Positions 24,252 to 34,172 of a stretch of 64,000 nt of DNA are shown one piece after another. Every line of letters starts with the position of its first letter. The first letter of the stretch is position 1. The stretch lies in the NCBI GenBank assembly GCA_025463605.1, contig JAODAV010000001.1, positions 310,001 to 374,000 on the forward strand, read 5' to 3'. Origin of the DNA: Rhodoglobus sp. (GTDB lineage: Bacteria; Actinomycetota; Actinomycetes; Actinomycetales; Microbacteriaceae). Made by a program: the position numbers and the translations under genes. The notes under the pieces were generated by a model that saw only the letters and a program-made list of their open reading frames with translations, made no database searches and was not told where the DNA came from.

Positions 24252-25049
24252 TCAGATGCCGAACCGCACGATGTAGTAGCTCGAAGTCCACAGCGGACGC
24301 ACGCTGACTACACCGCCGGGCTGCGGGGCGTCGAGGATCATGCCCCCACCCATGTAGATGCCGTCGTGGCTGCCGTCGCTCAGAATCACGACGTCGCCGG
24401 GGAGGGCAGCTGACTCGTCGATGACGGTACCGAGACTCGACTGGCCGCCGACTCCGTGCGGAAGCCCAACGCCGAACTGCGCGTAGACGTACATCACGAA
24501 GCCCGAGCAGTCGAACCCCGAGGGGTCGGCGCCGCCGAACACATAGGGCACGCCCTGGTACTGCAGCCCGACGGAGACGACCGCATCGAGACTGAAGTTG
24601 GGGTACGGCGGGTTGGCGAGGTACGACGCCACGGTGGTCGTGCCCGCGGAGGCGGCCGCGGTGGCGAGAGCGGCGGCCCGCATCTCGGCGGCAGAGGTGG
24701 TGGAGAATGCGTCACGCGTAACGCTGCCCGCGGGTGCGTTCGCCGAGACGAGGACCGACTGCGCGTCGGTCTCCTTGAACTCCTGCAGCGCCTCGGCGGC
24801 CTCGACACTCGACGTGTCTGGCGGAGGCGCGAACGCGTAGGCGGGTAGAGCGACTGTGGCGAACAGGCCGGGCACGATGACGGCAGTTACCGCAAGGCTG
24901 AGCACGCTCGACCTGCGTTTCGCTCGTGTCGAGCTGAATGCCTCGGGCACTTCGTCGGCCGGGGAGGGGTGTGAACTGAACTTCTCGACTTCAGTGTTCT
25001 CGAGTTGAAGTGGAGCAGTGGTTCGGGTTTCGGGTCCTACGTTTGCCAA
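24252..25049 (-). CDS. NlpC/P60 family cell-wall peptidase
   Basis: A 265-residue exported protein. About 45 polar residues precede a membrane segment (about 48-72, ending ALPAYA). The C-terminal NlpC/P60 domain has GVPYVFGGADPSGFDCSGFVMYVY with catalytic Cys181 and His228 in GSHDGIYMGGG. The family cuts gamma-D-Glu-diamino-acid bonds in peptidoglycan stems. The linker holds RDAFSTTS (112-119), matching the two CHAP proteins nearby. Start is TTG at 25049 with AGGAGG nine bases upstream. About 200 bases of leader lie between it and the DtxR-type gene. Confidence 0.9.
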   Translation of the reverse strand: MANVGPETRTTAPLQLENTEVEKFSSHPSPADEVPEAFSSTRAKRRSSVLSLAVTAVIVPGLFATVALPAYAFAPPPDTSSVEAAEALQEFKETDAQSVLVSANAPAGSVTRDAFSTTSAAEMRAAALATAAASAGTTTVASYLANPPYPNFSLDAVVSVGLQYQGVPYVFGGADPSGFDCSGFVMYVYAQFGVGLPHGVGGQSSLGTVIDESAALPGDVVILSDGSHDGIYMGGGMILDAPQPGGVVSVRPLWTSSYYIVRFGI

Positions 25050-25262
25050 GAGATTTGACCTCCTGCGCCTCGGCAGCTCTAGGTCGCTGCCCCATCCGTT
25101 TCGTATATGTATTCACGTACCTGCGAAGAGACGGGTTAACGAGACGCTCTTCCAGGGTCCAGTGACCGTCGGTGCGGGTCGGGAGGACCTAGCGAGTGTA
25201 TGCGACGATTCTCGGCCTGTCACATCGAGACGGAGGGATCCTCGGTGTGGGGTGTGGAGAAA

Positions 25263-25958
25263 TCAGCGCTGAACGAAGATGTGCACGGCGACTTCGTTGG
25301 GCAGTTCGAGCCCATCGCCGAAGCCCTCGACCTGCACGAAAACATAGGAACCAGCGGCCGAGATAGACGCAGTCGCCCCCGGCATCACGCCCGCCGACTG
25401 CAGCTGTTGCAACAGTTCCGGCTCGAACTGCACGGGCTCACCGAGTCGGCGGATGATGCCGGTCACGGCCGCACCACCCGCGACGGCGACCAGATCGACG
25501 ATGTTCACGACGCCGTCCATGAATGCGGGGGCGGGCGCATCCCCCAACTCGTCCAGTCCGGGGATGGGATTGCCGTACGGGGACTCGGTGGGATGGTCGA
25601 GCATCTCGAGAACGCGGCGCTCGACCTGCTCGCTCATAACGTGCTCCCAGCGGCAGGCCTCGTCGTGCACGTAGGCCCAGTCGAGTCCGATGACGTCGGC
25701 GAGCAGCCGCTCCGCGAGGCGGTGCTTACGCAGCACGTGGATGGCGCGGCTGCGGCCGTGCGCGGTGAGCTCGAGATGGCGGTCGCCTTCGACGACGACG
25801 AGCCCGTCGCGCTCCATGCGGCCGATGGTCTGGGAGACAGTGGGACCCGAGTGGCCGAGACGCTCGGAGATGCGCGCGCGCAGCGGAACGATGTGCTCCT
25901 CCTCGAGATCGAGGATGGTGCGCAGGTACATCTCAGTGGTGTCGACGAGATCCGTCAT
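25263..25958 (-). CDS. DtxR/IdeR-family metal-dependent transcriptional regulator
   Basis: A 231-residue regulator starting MTDLVDTTEMYLRTILDLEEE, the conserved DtxR N-terminus. A winged helix (LGHSGPTVSQTIGRMERDGLV) is followed by the metal-binding dimerisation domain with HVLRKHRLAERLLADVIGLDW and DEACRWEHVMS, which supply Cys, His and Glu ligands, and a C-terminal SH3-like domain. The length matches IdeR. It likely senses iron(II) and represses iron uptake, though a manganese role cannot be excluded. The ATG at 25958 is chosen because the conserved start begins there. Confidence 0.9.
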   Translation of the reverse strand: MTDLVDTTEMYLRTILDLEEEHIVPLRARISERLGHSGPTVSQTIGRMERDGLVVVEGDRHLELTAHGRSRAIHVLRKHRLAERLLADVIGLDWAYVHDEACRWEHVMSEQVERRVLEMLDHPTESPYGNPIPGLDELGDAPAPAFMDGVVNIVDLVAVAGGAAVTGIIRRLGEPVQFEPELLQQLQSAGVMPGATASISAAGSYVFVQVEGFGDGLELPNEVAVHIFVQR

Positions 25959-25962
25959 ATAG

Positions 25963-27114
<1,152 letters not shown>

Positions 27115-27139
27115 CGACCGTGGCAACTAACCTGTAGTC

Positions 27140-27373
27140 GTGCGCATCTGGCTCAAGGACTCCGAGCGGCGACCCGACCCGTCGCCCGTCACAACCGACG
27201 ACCGCAAGGCCGTGCTCGTGGGGATCGTGCTGTGGATCATCGCCCTCGCGATCCTGCTGGTCTTCCTCACCCCCCTCACCTCTGCCGGCCTCGGCTGGTG
27301 GCTGTGGACGTGCGTCGCCGGCCTCGCCCTCGGCGTGGTAGGCATCCTGTACACGCACTGGCGCCACCGGTAG
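27140..27373 (+). CDS. DUF2530 family small membrane protein
   Basis: A 77-residue protein with a polar start (MRIWLKDSERRPDPSPV) and two membrane segments (about residues 26-44 and 50-70). The GTG start at 27140 lies 25 bases after serC, a common arrangement for DUF2530 proteins in actinobacteria. Function unknown. Confidence 0.8.
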   Translation: MRIWLKDSERRPDPSPVTTDDRKAVLVGIVLWIIALAILLVFLTPLTSAGLGWWLWTCVAGLALGVVGILYTHWRHR

Positions 27374-27377
27374 CTTC

Positions 27378-28442
27378 TCACTTCTTCTTGCCCCGCCCGC
27401 GCCTCAACTGGCGCCCGATGAGCACGTCTTTGGCGTGCTGCTCAGCCTGCTTGTCGCTCTGCCTGGTGTCTCGCGGCGGCAGCTGGATCAGCTCCTCCGC
27501 CTTGATGCCGGCCTGAAGCTGGCGGCCGCGTTCGAGTTCGGCATCCAGCTCGGCGCCGAACAGAAGGGCGATGTTCGAGATCCACACCCAGAGCAGAAAC
27601 ACGATGACGCCGCCAATGGAGCCGTAGGTCTCGTTGTAGCTGGAGAAGTTGGCGGCGTAGAAGCCGAAGGCGGCCGAGGCGATCGCCCACACGACGAGCG
27701 CGACGAAGGCGCCCACGCTCATCCATCGGAACTTCGGTTGCTTGACGTTCGGGGTGGCGTAGTACAGCGTCGCCACGAGCACGACCGCGATGGCGACCAG
27801 GATGGGCCACTTCGCGATGTCCCACACGAAGAGCACCGATTCACCGATGCCCAGCGACTGGCCGATCCTCACGGCGACGGGTCCGCTGAGCGCGATGAGG
27901 AGGGCTGCCGCGACGGCCAGGGCCACGGCGAGAACGGTCACGGAGAGCATGATCGGACGAAGCTTCCAGAACGGGCGACCCTCCTGGATGGCGTAGATGC
28001 GATTCATCGCCCGACCGAAAGCTCCCACGAACCCCGACGCCGACCACAGCGCGCCGACGATGCCTGTGACGAGGGCGAACCCGGATGCCGGTGAGCTGGT
28101 GAGGTTGGCGATGGCCTCCCGCACGGCATCGAGGGTCGTCGGTGGCACGAGCCCCGCGAACAGGTCGACGACCGCGGCCGTCGTCTGCTCGGCATCTCCC
28201 ACCAGCCCGAGCAGGGACACGAACGCGAGCAACGCGGGGAACACCGCGAGCACGCCGTAATACGTGAGTGCCGCTGCCAGATCCGTGCACTGGTCTGAAC
28301 TGAACTCCCGAATCGTCTTGCGCACGATGTACAACCACGACGGTCTGGTGATGTCGTCGAGGCTGTCGGGCTTGCGAGGATCCTCGGGTTCGGGTGCGGT
28401 GGCCTCGCGCGTTGAAGCGTGCTGTCCCTCCTCCTCAGCCAC
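27378..28442 (-). CDS. YihY/virulence factor BrkB family membrane protein
   Basis: A 354-residue protein with about six membrane segments. The signature region DLAAALTYYGVLAVFPALLAFVSLLGL (near residues 56-82) and GSIGGVIVFLLWVWISNIALLFGAELDAEL are typical of the YihY family (once misannotated as RNase BN). Both ends are charged; the C-terminus is rich in Lys and Arg. The GTG start overlaps the end of the DUF3618 gene by eight bases. Function not established. Confidence 0.88.
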   Translation of the reverse strand: MAEEEGQHASTREATAPEPEDPRKPDSLDDITRPSWLYIVRKTIREFSSDQCTDLAAALTYYGVLAVFPALLAFVSLLGLVGDAEQTTAAVVDLFAGLVPPTTLDAVREAIANLTSSPASGFALVTGIVGALWSASGFVGAFGRAMNRIYAIQEGRPFWKLRPIMLSVTVLAVALAVAAALLIALSGPVAVRIGQSLGIGESVLFVWDIAKWPILVAIAVVLVATLYYATPNVKQPKFRWMSVGAFVALVVWAIASAAFGFYAANFSSYNETYGSIGGVIVFLLWVWISNIALLFGAELDAELERGRQLQAGIKAEELIQLPPRDTRQSDKQAEQHAKDVLIGRQLRRGRGKKK

Positions 28443-28665
28443 GCGTCACACTCCGCACGACAAGCAAGGCCACTGCGCCGACCACCCCCACGCCGGCTGC
28501 AATCACAGCGAGGGGCCTCTCGTCCCACTGTCGTTTGGCGAACTCCACCGCCCTGCGCGGATTGAGGCGCGACTCGATCTCCTCGAGGGTCGACTCCAGC
28601 TGCTCCCGGGTGCGGTCGACCTCGAGCCTGAGCGAGTTCAATCCGGGTGCCTCCGGCGCGCTCAC
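28435..28665 (-). CDS. DUF3618 family protein
   Basis: A 76-residue protein with an N-terminal helix containing RLEVDRTREQLESTLEEIESRLNPR, the DUF3618 motif, followed by one C-terminal membrane segment (AVIAAGVGVVGAVALLVV). The GTG start overlaps the preceding stop by four bases. It is part of a four-gene membrane-protein unit common in actinobacteria. Function unknown. Confidence 0.85.
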   Translation of the reverse strand: MSAPEAPGLNSLRLEVDRTREQLESTLEEIESRLNPRRAVEFAKRQWDERPLAVIAAGVGVVGAVALLVVRSVTRG

Positions 28666-29063
28666 GATACCGACCCCTTGATCACGCGCACGTCCTCCCT
28701 GACGCTCTTCACCGTCTCGGTCGGCGCGGGCGGCATGCCGGCCTGGAGGCGCTTCACCCCGAGAAACACGAGAACCGCCGCGATGACGAGCAGCACGAGT
28801 GCAACGATGAGGGCAGCGAGCCAAGCGGGCACCGCGACCGCCAGCCCGAGCACGGCCGACGCGATGAGAGTGCCCAGGGCGAGCAGCGCAAGGATGCACC
28901 CGCCCGCGACCACGCCGATCCCCACTCCCGCGGCTTTCGCCTTCTCGGCGATCTCAGCCTTGGCCGCGCGCAGTTCTTCGCGGAACAGGCGCGAAACGAG
29001 CCCGGGGACATCCCGGATGAGGCCCAGCAGGCTCGGTCGCGTCGCTCCGTCGTACTCAGACAT
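28662..29063 (-). CDS. Holin-superfamily-III-like (Phage_holin_3_6) membrane protein
   Basis: A 133-residue protein with an amphipathic N-terminal helix (LVSRLFREELRAAKAEIAEKAKAAG) and two membrane segments. This pattern is the actinobacterial holin-X family. Despite the name nothing around it is phage-like, and the family is chromosomal and conserved. It is coupled to the DUF3618 gene by overlap. Confidence 0.85.
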   Translation of the reverse strand: MSEYDGATRPSLLGLIRDVPGLVSRLFREELRAAKAEIAEKAKAAGVGIGVVAGGCILALLALGTLIASAVLGLAVAVPAWLAALIVALVLLVIAAVLVFLGVKRLQAGMPPAPTETVKSVREDVRVIKGSVS

Positions 29064-29385
29064 TGCCGCTCGTCGGCGGGGTCGACCGGGGCGGACCGCT
29101 CGTAGCGGAGCCGTCGCTCGCGCCGCTGCTGGCGCTCGTGCTCGAGCCCGTGGTCTCGGTCGCCGCGTCGTTGACCTTCTTCACCGCGTCGCTGATCGCG
29201 TCGCCCACGACCGGGATGTTGTCTTCCGCGAACTTTCGCGCCGACGAGACGGTGCGCTGTACGTTCGGACTCCGCCACGTCTCCGACGCCTGCCTCTTGA
29301 GCTTGTCGTAGCCTTCACGACCGCGGCGCGCACCCAGCACGTACCCGACCGCGAGTCCGGCCACGAGCAGCAATTTTCCCTGCAT
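29056..29385 (-). CDS. YtxH-like small membrane protein
   Basis: A 109-residue protein beginning MQGKLLLVAGLAVGYVLGARRGREGYDKLK, a single N-terminal membrane segment followed by the GARRGRE motif seen in YtxH-like actinobacterial proteins. The tail is rich in Ser, Thr, Gly and Pro and probably unstructured. It is the first gene of the YihY/DUF3618/holin-like unit and overlaps the next gene by eight bases. Function unknown. Confidence 0.75.
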   Translation of the reverse strand: MQGKLLLVAGLAVGYVLGARRGREGYDKLKRQASETWRSPNVQRTVSSARKFAEDNIPVVGDAISDAVKKVNDAATETTGSSTSASSGASDGSATSGPPRSTPPTSGNV

Positions 29386-29501
29386 GATCTTTCCTCCCAG
29401 ATTCGGGAGCGCCTCAGCGTCCCGGGAGGTTCACGGTACCCCCCGAACGGGGCGCGAATCACGGGGTTGATTGCTTGGGCGATTACGCCTAGGCGAGGCG
29501 A

Positions 29502-30101
29502 CTAGTAGGACTTCTCCTGCTCGTCGTCATCGTCGTCGAAGTCATCGTCATCGTCATCGTCGCCCTCGGCAGCGTCATCCAGGTCGTCGAGATCGTCGAG
29601 GTCGTCGATGTCGACGCCGTCGAGGTCGCCGCCGTGAAGTACGTCGTTGCCCAGCACGTCGTCTTCGTCGGGTTCGTCGTCGAGGTCGTCGTCATCGAGG
29701 TCGTCGTCATCGTCGTCCGAGTCGTCGTCAGCCGTGTCGTCATCGTCATCCGCATCGTCGTCGACATCGGGCGAAGCGCCGTCGGCCGACTCCTGCGCTG
29801 CCTTGTAGTCGGCGAGACGATCCGACCACGGCACCCAGTCGGGTGCGAGAAGTGCCCCATCGGCTGGCATGAGCTCGGTCTCGAGCACGGTCGGCTCCGA
29901 CCCCTCCACGTGGGCGATGGAAACCACCCACTGCCAGCCGGGGTAGCCGGGCATCGACGACTCGAACAGCACGGAGACGGCCCCGCCGCCCTCATCCTTC
30001 TCGCCGGCGTATTCACCGATCGTGGAGGCGGGGGTTATCTCGAGGAGTGCTCCTCGCGCGAGATCCTCAAACTGGCTGCGTGCGTCTGACTGCTCAGGCA
30101 T
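29502..30101 (-). CDS. DUF3027 family protein with Asp-rich C-terminus
   Basis: A 199-residue protein. The first 100 residues resemble DUF3027, with GWQWVVSIAHVEGSEPTVLETELMP and LAPDWVPWSDRL. The last 90 are dominated by Asp and Glu, including runs of five to seven Asp. Such a tail may bind metal or mimic nucleic acid. The start overlaps the end of the cold-shock gene by eight bases, a pairing seen in actinobacteria. Role unknown. Confidence 0.8.
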   Translation of the reverse strand: MPEQSDARSQFEDLARGALLEITPASTIGEYAGEKDEGGGAVSVLFESSMPGYPGWQWVVSIAHVEGSEPTVLETELMPADGALLAPDWVPWSDRLADYKAAQESADGASPDVDDDADDDDDTADDDSDDDDDDLDDDDLDDEPDEDDVLGNDVLHGGDLDGVDIDDLDDLDDLDDAAEGDDDDDDDFDDDDDEQEKSY

Positions 30102-30474
30102 CCAACTCGTCCGCGACCTTGCGCAGCATGGCGGCGATCTTCGAGCCGTGGGCCTTGTCGGGATAGCGCCCGCGCTTGAGGTTGGTGCCGATGCCGTCCA
30201 TGAGCTTGACCAGATCTTCGATGATCACGGCCATGTCATCCGCTGGCTTGCGGTTGAGCTTGGCAAGCGAGGGGGGCGATTCGAGCACGCGCACCGAAAG
30301 CGCCTGGGCGCCCTTCTTGCCGTCGGCGATGCCGAACTCGAGTTTGGAGCCCGCCTTGACCGTGACGCCGGCAGGCAGGGCAGACGCGTGGAGGAAGACT
30401 TCCTGGCCGTCATCGGAGCTGATGAAGCCGAAGCCTTTCTCGTCGTCGTAGAACTTGACCTTGCCGGTGGGCAT
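30094..30474 (-). CDS. Cold-shock-domain protein
   Basis: A 126-residue protein. Residues 1-66 form a cold-shock domain with the RNP1 motif KGFGFIS and the VFLHAS RNP2 motif. The extra 60 residues (with KLNRKPADDMAVIIEDLVKLMDGIGTNLK) are an actinobacterial extension absent from the 67-residue CspA proteins. It binds single-stranded nucleic acid and is likely an RNA chaperone. The ATG at 30474 is fixed by the conserved MPTGKVKFYDDEKGFGF start. Confidence 0.92.
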   Translation of the reverse strand: MPTGKVKFYDDEKGFGFISSDDGQEVFLHASALPAGVTVKAGSKLEFGIADGKKGAQALSVRVLESPPSLAKLNRKPADDMAVIIEDLVKLMDGIGTNLKRGRYPDKAHGSKIAAMLRKVADELDA

Positions 30475-30540
30475 CGCGGTACTCCTTATTGCTTGTGTAT
30501 CAAGACTAGAGGACTCGGGTGTACCCGTATCCTTGTGACT

Positions 30541-30813
30541 GTGGCAATTGACACCCCGATCACCGCTCACCGCGTCGAGCGCATCCTGGCCTTCATGGTC
30601 GCGTCTGCGGTCGGCCTGTCGATTGTCGCCTTTCTCGCGATCATCATCGGCACCGGGGTTGGTCTCAAGGCTGCGGACTTCAGCGCGGGCATCTGGCCGG
30701 TCGTCTTCGTTCTGCCCCTCGTCGGGCTGCCCATCGGCCTCGTGCTCATGATCGCGCTCATCATCATCAGCGGTATCCGTCGGGGTCGTGAAGCTAAGGA
30801 TGCCCGCAAGTAG
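30541..30813 (+). CDS. Small membrane protein, two transmembrane segments
   Basis: A 90-residue protein with hydrophobic segments at about 17-39 and 49-73 and a basic tail (RRGREAKDARK). The GTG at 30541 is chosen; a GTG two codons upstream is possible. It overlaps the start of the next gene. I do not recognise a characterised family. Confidence 0.7.
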   Translation: MAIDTPITAHRVERILAFMVASAVGLSIVAFLAIIIGTGVGLKAADFSAGIWPVVFVLPLVGLPIGLVLMIALIIISGIRRGREAKDARK

Positions 30814-32647
30814 CGATTCCGCCCTCGCGCTGGCCGGCCAGCTGCGATCGTTGACGGACGGTGAGCTCGCCCAGTTGCTCGGTGCGCGCGACTTGCGCGA
30901 GGCGGGCATCCGGGACTTCTTCGATCTCGCCGAGGCGCTGCTCGACCCGACATCCATCCAGCAGGCACTCGGCCGACTCGATCGGGGCACGCTCGCGACG
31001 CTCGCCGCAGTGAGCGAGCTCGGACCCAGCACCGTGAAGGATGCCGCGGCGCGACTCACCGCGCTCGGCGGCGACCCCACCACCATCCCCGCCCAGCTCG
31101 CGGCCGCGCGCCGGCTCGCCCTCGTCACGGAGGGCAACGGGGTGTTCGCGGTGCCGGCATCCGTCACCGAGCAGCTGAAGGAATGGCCCGCCCTCGGGCT
31201 GCCCTCCCTCGAGCAGCTCGCGACCGAGCCGGCTCCTGCCGCCCTCGCGCCGGTGAGCCGGGTGGAGGCGCGACTCACCGACACGAAAGCGGCCGAGCAC
31301 GCGTTCGCTACGACGACCGCGATCGCGGAACTCCTCTCCGAACTGCAGCACGAGTCGGCGCGGGAACTCGCGCGCGGGGGCGTTGCGCTTCCCGACAGCA
31401 AACGGCTCGCGGCATCCATGGGCGTCGACCTCGATCGGGTGCCGGGGCTGCTCGAGATCGCGGCGCGCGCCGGGCTTATCGCGCGCGACGGCGGCCGCTG
31501 GATGCCGACCGGCACGAGTCACGAGTGGATCGTCGACTCATCGGGCGAGCGGTGGTCGCTGCTCGCCGCTGCCTGGCTCGAACGCCTGCCCGACGACATC
31601 CGCAAGGTGCTCGGCTCACGCTCGCATGCGGCATGGGGCGAGCGCCTCGAGGAGTACGTGAGCTGGCTGTTCCCGGCGGGCGGCGAGTGGATGCGCGATC
31701 GCGTTCTCGTATACACGCGCGACGCCGAGCTGCTGGGCATCACCGCAGACCACGAGCCGAGCACCCCCGGTGTCGCTCTCCTCACCGCCGGCCCGAAGGC
31801 GGCCGCGGTAGCGATGAGCGCGCTCTTCCCGCCCGAGGTGGAGAAGGTGTACCTGCAGCACGACCTGTCGATCGTGTCGCCCGGTCCGCTGCTCCCCCGG
31901 CTCGACTCGCGCCTGCGCGTCATGGCCGATGTCGAGGGGCGGGCCCTCGCATCCGCATACCGGGTGTCGACGGCGAGCCTCACTCGCGCGATGTCCGCTG
32001 GGGAGACCGAAGCCACGATCAGGCAGTTTCTTGCGTCGATCTCGCTCACGGGCATCCCGCAGCCCCTCGACTACCTCGTCGCCGAGGCGGCCGCGCGCTA
32101 CGGTCTCGTGCGCGTGGGCGGACTGCCCGAAGGGCGCTCCTACGTGCGATCGAGCGACCCCACCCTTCTGCGTACCCTGCTCGTCGATCACAGTCTCGCC
32201 GCCCTCGGGCTCACGCGCGCCTCCGATCGGCTCGAGAGCCGATTCGACCTGGAACTGGTGTTCTGGACCCTCGCCGAAGCCCGATACCCCGTCGCGGCCG
32301 AGAATTCGCGAGGGCAGATCGTCGTGCTCAAGCGACGGCAGGCAGCGCATGCCGGCTCCAGCGGGTCCAACGACACGGCGACCTCCCTCATCGAGCGACT
32401 GAGGCTGGGCAGCTCCGACGACGCGGAGGTGACGGGCCGCGCCTGGTTGTCACGCCAGCTCGACGTCGCAATCCGGGCCAAACTCGGGCTCACCGTCACC
32501 GTGCAGCTTCCCGACGGCTCGACGGTGGACTACCAGCTCGAGCCGGCGAGCGTCGCGGGCGGCCGATTGCGTGCTCGCGACCGCAAGGCAGACATCGAGC
32601 GCACCCTTCCGCTGTCCAGCATCACCTCGGTCGCTCCGGCCGAATAG
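30800..32647 (+). CDS. Helicase-associated domain protein (XPB partner)
   Basis: A 615-residue protein without helicase motifs. It resembles the actinobacterial helicase-associated (Helicase_C_3-type) protein usually encoded beside the XPB helicase. Features include an N-terminal SLTDGELAQLLGARDLREAGIRDFFDLAEALLD and a C-terminal WYL-like part with VTVQLPDGSTVDYQLEPASVAGGRLRARDR. Here it is separated from the XPB gene (35789) by the convergent pntAB genes. It probably assists the helicase in repair, but this is inferred. Start ATG at 30800; an upstream GTG at 30788 is possible. Confidence 0.8.
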   Translation: MPASSDSALALAGQLRSLTDGELAQLLGARDLREAGIRDFFDLAEALLDPTSIQQALGRLDRGTLATLAAVSELGPSTVKDAAARLTALGGDPTTIPAQLAAARRLALVTEGNGVFAVPASVTEQLKEWPALGLPSLEQLATEPAPAALAPVSRVEARLTDTKAAEHAFATTTAIAELLSELQHESARELARGGVALPDSKRLAASMGVDLDRVPGLLEIAARAGLIARDGGRWMPTGTSHEWIVDSSGERWSLLAAAWLERLPDDIRKVLGSRSHAAWGERLEEYVSWLFPAGGEWMRDRVLVYTRDAELLGITADHEPSTPGVALLTAGPKAAAVAMSALFPPEVEKVYLQHDLSIVSPGPLLPRLDSRLRVMADVEGRALASAYRVSTASLTRAMSAGETEATIRQFLASISLTGIPQPLDYLVAEAAARYGLVRVGGLPEGRSYVRSSDPTLLRTLLVDHSLAALGLTRASDRLESRFDLELVFWTLAEARYPVAAENSRGQIVVLKRRQAAHAGSSGSNDTATSLIERLRLGSSDDAEVTGRAWLSRQLDVAIRAKLGLTVTVQLPDGSTVDYQLEPASVAGGRLRARDRKADIERTLPLSSITSVAPAE

Positions 32648-32725
32648 GTCGCCGCCCCCACCTGCTCGCCGGGCCGCGCCCGCGCGCCCGCGCGCCCTCG
32701 GCGCCCGCGCCGCGCCCAGCCGCCA

Positions 32726-32761
32726 CAAAAGCAGGCGAACGGAGCTCGTTGGATGCTTTTG
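32726..32761. terminator. Inverted repeat between convergent genes
   Basis: Eight-base arms CAAAAGCA and TGCTTTTG (32726-32733, 32754-32761) enclose an inner partial stem. It lies between convergent helicase-associated and pntB genes, and the T-rich arm gives each strand a short U-run. Probably a weak bidirectional terminator. The preceding bases are a GC-only low-complexity run. Confidence 0.45.
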
Positions 32762-32798
32762 CGACGGTTCGGCGACGTGGGGCGCAGGGTCGGCGGGC

Positions 32799-34172
32799 TC
32801 AGAGACCCTTCACGGCGGTCAGGATGCGCGTGAGCGACTCCTTGGCGTCGCCGAACAGCAGCGTGGTCTGAGGTTCGTAGAGCAGCTCGTTCTCGATGCC
32901 GGCGAAGCCCGGGCGCATGGATCGCTTGAGGAAGACCACCTGGCGGGCATCCGAGACGTCGAGGATGGGCATGCCGTAGATGGGCGAGCCCTTCGAGGTC
33001 TTCGCTGCGGGGTTCACGACGTCGTTCGCGCCGACGACGAGCACGACGTCGGCCGTCTTGAACTGCGGATTCACCTCGTCCATCTCCTGCAGCTTCTCGT
33101 ACGGCACGTTCGCCTCGGCCAGTAGCACGTTCATGTGGCCGGGCATGCGGCCGGCGACCGGGTGGATGCCGAACACCACCTCGATGCCCTTAGCCTCGAG
33201 GGCGGTGGCGAGCTCCGCCATCGTGTGCTGGGCCTGCGCAACGGCGAGGCCGTAGCCGGGCACGACGATGACGCGCTGCGCGTAGCCGAGCAGGATCGCG
33301 ACATCCTCGGCCGACGACGATCGCACCGGGCGGTCGGACACCGCCGTCGAGCCCGCGGTCGAGCCACCCCTGAAGGCGCCGAAGATGATGCCCGTGACGC
33401 TGCGGCCCATCGCCGCGGCCATCGCACGGGTGAGAATCGTACCGCTCGCGCCGACGAGCGTTCCCGCGACGAGCAGCAGCACGTTGCCGAGCACGAGTCC
33501 AGACGCGGCGACGGTGAGACCCGTGAACGCGTTGAGCAGCGAGATGACGATCGGCACATCCGCACCGCCCACGGGCAGCACGAAGAGCACCCCGATGACG
33601 AGCCCGAGCGCGAGCAGTATTCCGACGACGAGCAGCGACGGCTCGGTCACGACGAACCAGCCCGCGGCAATCGCCCCCACGAGCAGGAGGCCCATCACGA
33701 TCGGCTGGCCGGGGAAGGTGATCGGCCGGGTCGGCATGAGTTCCTGGAGCTTGGCGAAGGTCACGCACGAGCCCGAGAACGAGACCGCGCCGACCAGCAC
33801 GGTGAACGCGATCGCGAGTCCCGACCACGGCGAGTCGACGTGGGAGAGCTCGAGCAGCGCGACGAGCGCCGCCGCACCGCCTCCGACGCCGTTGAAGAGC
33901 GCGACGAGCTGCGGCATCTGGGTCATCTTCACCCGACGCGAGACCGGAGCCGCGATGGCCGACCCGACGACGATCGTGCCGATGATCCACGGCACGTTCT
34001 CGAATCTCGCCGAGAGGAAGACCGCCACGAGCGCGACTAGGGCACCCGCGGCGCCGATGAGGTTGCCGCGGCGTGCGGTTCGCGGCGAGCTGAGGCCGCG
34101 CAGCGCGAGGATGAAGCACGCGGCGGCGACGAGGTACAGCCCTGCGCTCCACTCGGGGGTGAGGATGCTCAT
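32799..34172 (-). CDS. pntB: NAD(P) transhydrogenase subunit beta
   Basis: A 457-residue PntB: an N-terminal membrane domain of about eight segments, then a NADP(H)-binding domain III with VIVVPGYGLAVAQAQH, GIHPVAGRMPGHMNVLLAEANVPYE and VLVVGANDVVNPAAK. The enzyme uses the proton gradient to make NADPH from NADH. It overlaps the upstream gene by four bases (ATGA). Confidence 0.95.
   Translation of the reverse strand: MSILTPEWSAGLYLVAAACFILALRGLSSPRTARRGNLIGAAGALVALVAVFLSARFENVPWIIGTIVVGSAIAAPVSRRVKMTQMPQLVALFNGVGGGAAALVALLELSHVDSPWSGLAIAFTVLVGAVSFSGSCVTFAKLQELMPTRPITFPGQPIVMGLLLVGAIAAGWFVVTEPSLLVVGILLALGLVIGVLFVLPVGGADVPIVISLLNAFTGLTVAASGLVLGNVLLLVAGTLVGASGTILTRAMAAAMGRSVTGIIFGAFRGGSTAGSTAVSDRPVRSSSAEDVAILLGYAQRVIVVPGYGLAVAQAQHTMAELATALEAKGIEVVFGIHPVAGRMPGHMNVLLAEANVPYEKLQEMDEVNPQFKTADVVLVVGANDVVNPAAKTSKGSPIYGMPILDVSDARQVVFLKRSMRPGFAGIENELLYEPQTTLLFGDAKESLTRILTAVKGL

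Noticed and set aside
25050-25262. Possible ydaO-type c-di-AMP riboswitch before the NlpC/P60 gene
   Set aside because: There is a roughly 200-base leader with a GGCAGC/GCTGCC hairpin, and such riboswitches often precede wall hydrolases in actinobacteria. The conserved ydaO sequence blocks could not be found in order, so no call is made.
28662-29063. Holin-like gene as sign of a prophage
   Set aside because: Neighbours are conserved membrane proteins (YihY, DUF3618, YtxH-like) and there are no other phage genes. The family is chromosomal in actinobacteria.
29634-30089. 151-codon plus-strand frame opposite DUF3027
   Set aside because: It is the antisense image of the Asp-rich tail, giving a Val-rich low-complexity sequence.
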